In this document: piece after piece, positions 5,501 through 6,947 of the stretch
Layout: each line of letters begins with the position of its first letter
Numbering within the stretch: the stretch's first letter is position 1
From: an uncultured Collinsella sp.
Lineage (GTDB): Bacteria > Actinomycetota > Coriobacteriia > Coriobacteriales > Coriobacteriaceae
NCBI GenBank assembly: GCA_900553475.1
Contig: USEF01000083.1
Coordinates: 1-6,947, forward strand
Reading direction: 5' to 3'
Length of the DNA stretch: 6,947 nt
Translations under genes and position numbers: made by a program
Notes under the pieces: generated by a model
What the model saw: only the letters and a program-made list of their open reading frames with translations
Databases searched by the model: none
What the model was told of the DNA's origin: nothing

Positions 5501-6919
5501 ATGGCCCTCATCACTTCGTACCACGTCCCCGGCCTTTACGTCGAGGACCACAGCATCGACGTCCCCCTTGACTGGCGCGGCCTAGAGCCGATGCTCCTGG
5601 CCGTCGGCAGCACCATGCGCCGCGGCGCCATGCCGGCACCAATCGCCGGCGCGCCCGAGAGCATCAAGCTCTTCTACCGCGTGGTTTGCGCGCCCGACCG
5701 CATCAACGATGATCTGCCGCTCCTCCTCTTTTTGCAGGGCGGCCCCGGCGGCGAGAGCCCGCGTCCGCTGTCGCCCACAAGCGACGGCTGGATCGAGGAG
5801 GCCGTCAAGCACTTCCGCGTGGTCCTTCCCGACCAGCGCGGCACCGGACGCAGTAGCTGCGCGGACGGACGCACGATTGCCGCCTTGGGCGATCGCGCCG
5901 AGGCAGCAGGCGCCAATGCGGCCCGCTCACAGGCGGACTTCCTCAAGCGCCACCTTGCCAGCTCCATCGTGCGCGATTTTGAGTACCTGCGCCTAGTGGG
6001 CTTTGGCGGCAAGCCGTGGGTCACGCTCGGCCAAAGCTACGGCGGTTTTTTGACGCTGAGCTACCTGTCGCTCTTCCCCGAGGGCGTGGCGGCGAGCTTT
6101 ACCTGCGGCGGAATCCCCCACGTGCCGGCGAGCGCAAGCGAGGTCTACGCGCACACCTTCCCGCGCATGGCCGCCAAGACGCAGCAATATTATGACCGCT
6201 ACCCCGCTGACGTCGAGCGCGTGGCAGCCCTGGCCGATGCGCTCGAGGCTCAGAAGCCCGTGCTGCCCGACGGCTCGCCGATGACGGTCGAGCGCCTACA
6301 GCTCATGGGCAGCGACTTTGGCATGAAGCCGAGCTTTGAGCGCATGCATTGGATTATCGATCACGCTTTTGTTGACGGCGACGGCACGCTGACCTGCGGC
6401 GCCTCGGTATCTGACAGCTTTTTGATGCGCGCCTTCGAGCGTACTAACACGCGTACAAACCCGCTGTACTGGACCCTGCAGGAGTTCATCTACGCCGACG
6501 GCGACACCATGCCCATTCGCTGGGCCGCAGCAGAGGAGAAGGCCCATCGTGCCGAGTTCGACACCCTCGCGCGCCCGCTCATGTTTACCGGCGAGGCCAT
6601 GTTCCCGTGGATGTTTGAGCAGATGCCCGAGCTCAAGCCCTTCAAGCCCGCCATGGACCTGCTGATGGAAGACACCAGCTGGGACAAGATCTACGACCCG
6701 CAGCGACTGGCGTGCAACGAGGTGCCCCTGCAGGCCGCGGTGTATTTCGACGACATGTACGTGGATTCGGGCCTGCAGCTTGATACGCTCAGCCGCGTGG
6801 GCAACTCGCATGCCTGGGTGACCAACGAGTTCGAGCACGACGGCCTGCACGGCAGCGTGGTATTCAAGCACCTCTTCGACGAAGCGCTCAACCGCGGAGA
6901 CCTGCGCCGGATCTTCTAG
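5501..6919 (+). CDS. Prolyl aminopeptidase-like alpha/beta hydrolase (peptidase family S33)
   Basis: The 472-residue protein has the S33 signatures in order: oxyanion-loop GGPG (80-83, LFLQGGPGGESP), DQRGTGRSS (111-119), and the nucleophile S179 in GQSYGGF. D418 in YFDDMYVDSG and H446 in NEFEHDGL complete a plausible triad. Their 28-residue spacing agrees with characterised proline iminopeptidases as I recall them. Such enzymes remove N-terminal proline from peptides in the cytoplasm; no signal peptide or membrane helix is present. The length fits the larger Aeromonas-type branch, with a long cap region (about 205-360). The ATG at 5501 was chosen because GGAAG lies six bases upstream and the family-like N-terminus (VEDHSIDVPLDW) follows. 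The frame is open back to an ATG at 5420, but that extension covers the likely promoter. It is divergent from proA. A general esterase of the same fold is the alternative. Confidence 0.88.
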   Translation: MALITSYHVPGLYVEDHSIDVPLDWRGLEPMLLAVGSTMRRGAMPAPIAGAPESIKLFYRVVCAPDRINDDLPLLLFLQGGPGGESPRPLSPTSDGWIEEAVKHFRVVLPDQRGTGRSSCADGRTIAALGDRAEAAGANAARSQADFLKRHLASSIVRDFEYLRLVGFGGKPWVTLGQSYGGFLTLSYLSLFPEGVAASFTCGGIPHVPASASEVYAHTFPRMAAKTQQYYDRYPADVERVAALADALEAQKPVLPDGSPMTVERLQLMGSDFGMKPSFERMHWIIDHAFVDGDGTLTCGASVSDSFLMRAFERTNTRTNPLYWTLQEFIYADGDTMPIRWAAAEEKAHRAEFDTLARPLMFTGEAMFPWMFEQMPELKPFKPAMDLLMEDTSWDKIYDPQRLACNEVPLQAAVYFDDMYVDSGLQLDTLSRVGNSHAWVTNEFEHDGLHGSVVFKHLFDEALNRGDLRRIF

Positions 6920-6936
6920 CTAAGGAGTGTCCCAAA

Positions 6937-6947
6937 GTGCCGGCACA
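6937..6947 (+). CDS. Probable start of the next plus-strand gene (partial)
   Basis: A GTG at 6937 follows a good AAGGAG (6922-6927) with nine bases between, and the first codons are GTG CCG GCA before the window ends. The gene would begin 17 bp after the hydrolase stop, so it is probably co-transcribed with it. An alternative GTG at 6927 overlaps the ribosome binding site and is unlikely. Too little is present to say anything about the product. Confidence 0.4.

Noticed and set aside
4075..5571. A 498-codon open frame on the plus strand, antisense to proA
   Set aside because: Same explanation: repetitive Gly/Ala/His/Arg-rich shadow of a secure gene. It also starts inside the terminator hairpin and overlaps the hydrolase start.

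Overview
The window looks like chromosomal DNA from a GC-rich actinobacterium, most likely a gut Coriobacteriia member such as Collinsella. This is inferred from the high-GC third codon positions, strong Shine-Dalgarno sites, a CarD-family regulator, and the near-identical CCACCACAAAGG...CCTTTGTGGTGG terminator hairpins, which I associate with Collinsella-type genomes. No database search was possible. Most of the window is ordinary housekeeping sequence; the less ordinary material is in the intergenic regions.

Layout, left to right. Positions 1-110 (minus) hold the N-terminus of a gene leaving the window, with an Ala/Pro/Gln-rich start that could be the transcription terminator Rho. Positions 111-639 are noncoding: a candidate minus-strand promoter and a leader of about 137 nt for that gene, a 151-bp element bounded by 26-bp inverted repeats (366-516), and the intrinsic terminator of argS (561-593). 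Positions 640-2493 (minus) are argS. Positions 2494-2835 form a divergent intergenic region. CarD-like regulator 2836-3321 (+) and an HD-domain phosphohydrolase-like gene 3430-4029 (+) follow, each ended by a copy of the same 37-bp hairpin repeat. proA (4102-5388, minus) converges on the second hairpin. A prolyl aminopeptidase-like alpha/beta hydrolase (5501-6919, +) diverges from proA over 112 bp. The last 11 bases probably begin another plus-strand gene with its own ribosome binding site.

Functional themes: translation (argS), transcription control (carD-like, possibly rho) and proline supply. ProA makes the proline precursor glutamate semialdehyde, and the divergent peptidase would release N-terminal proline from peptides. 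No proB lies beside proA here. I see no CRISPR array, tRNA or rRNA, transposase, prophage or defence system. The points most worth a second look are the inverted-repeat element at 366-516, the direct repeat terminators flanking the HD gene, and the absence of tryptophan from the CarD-like protein.
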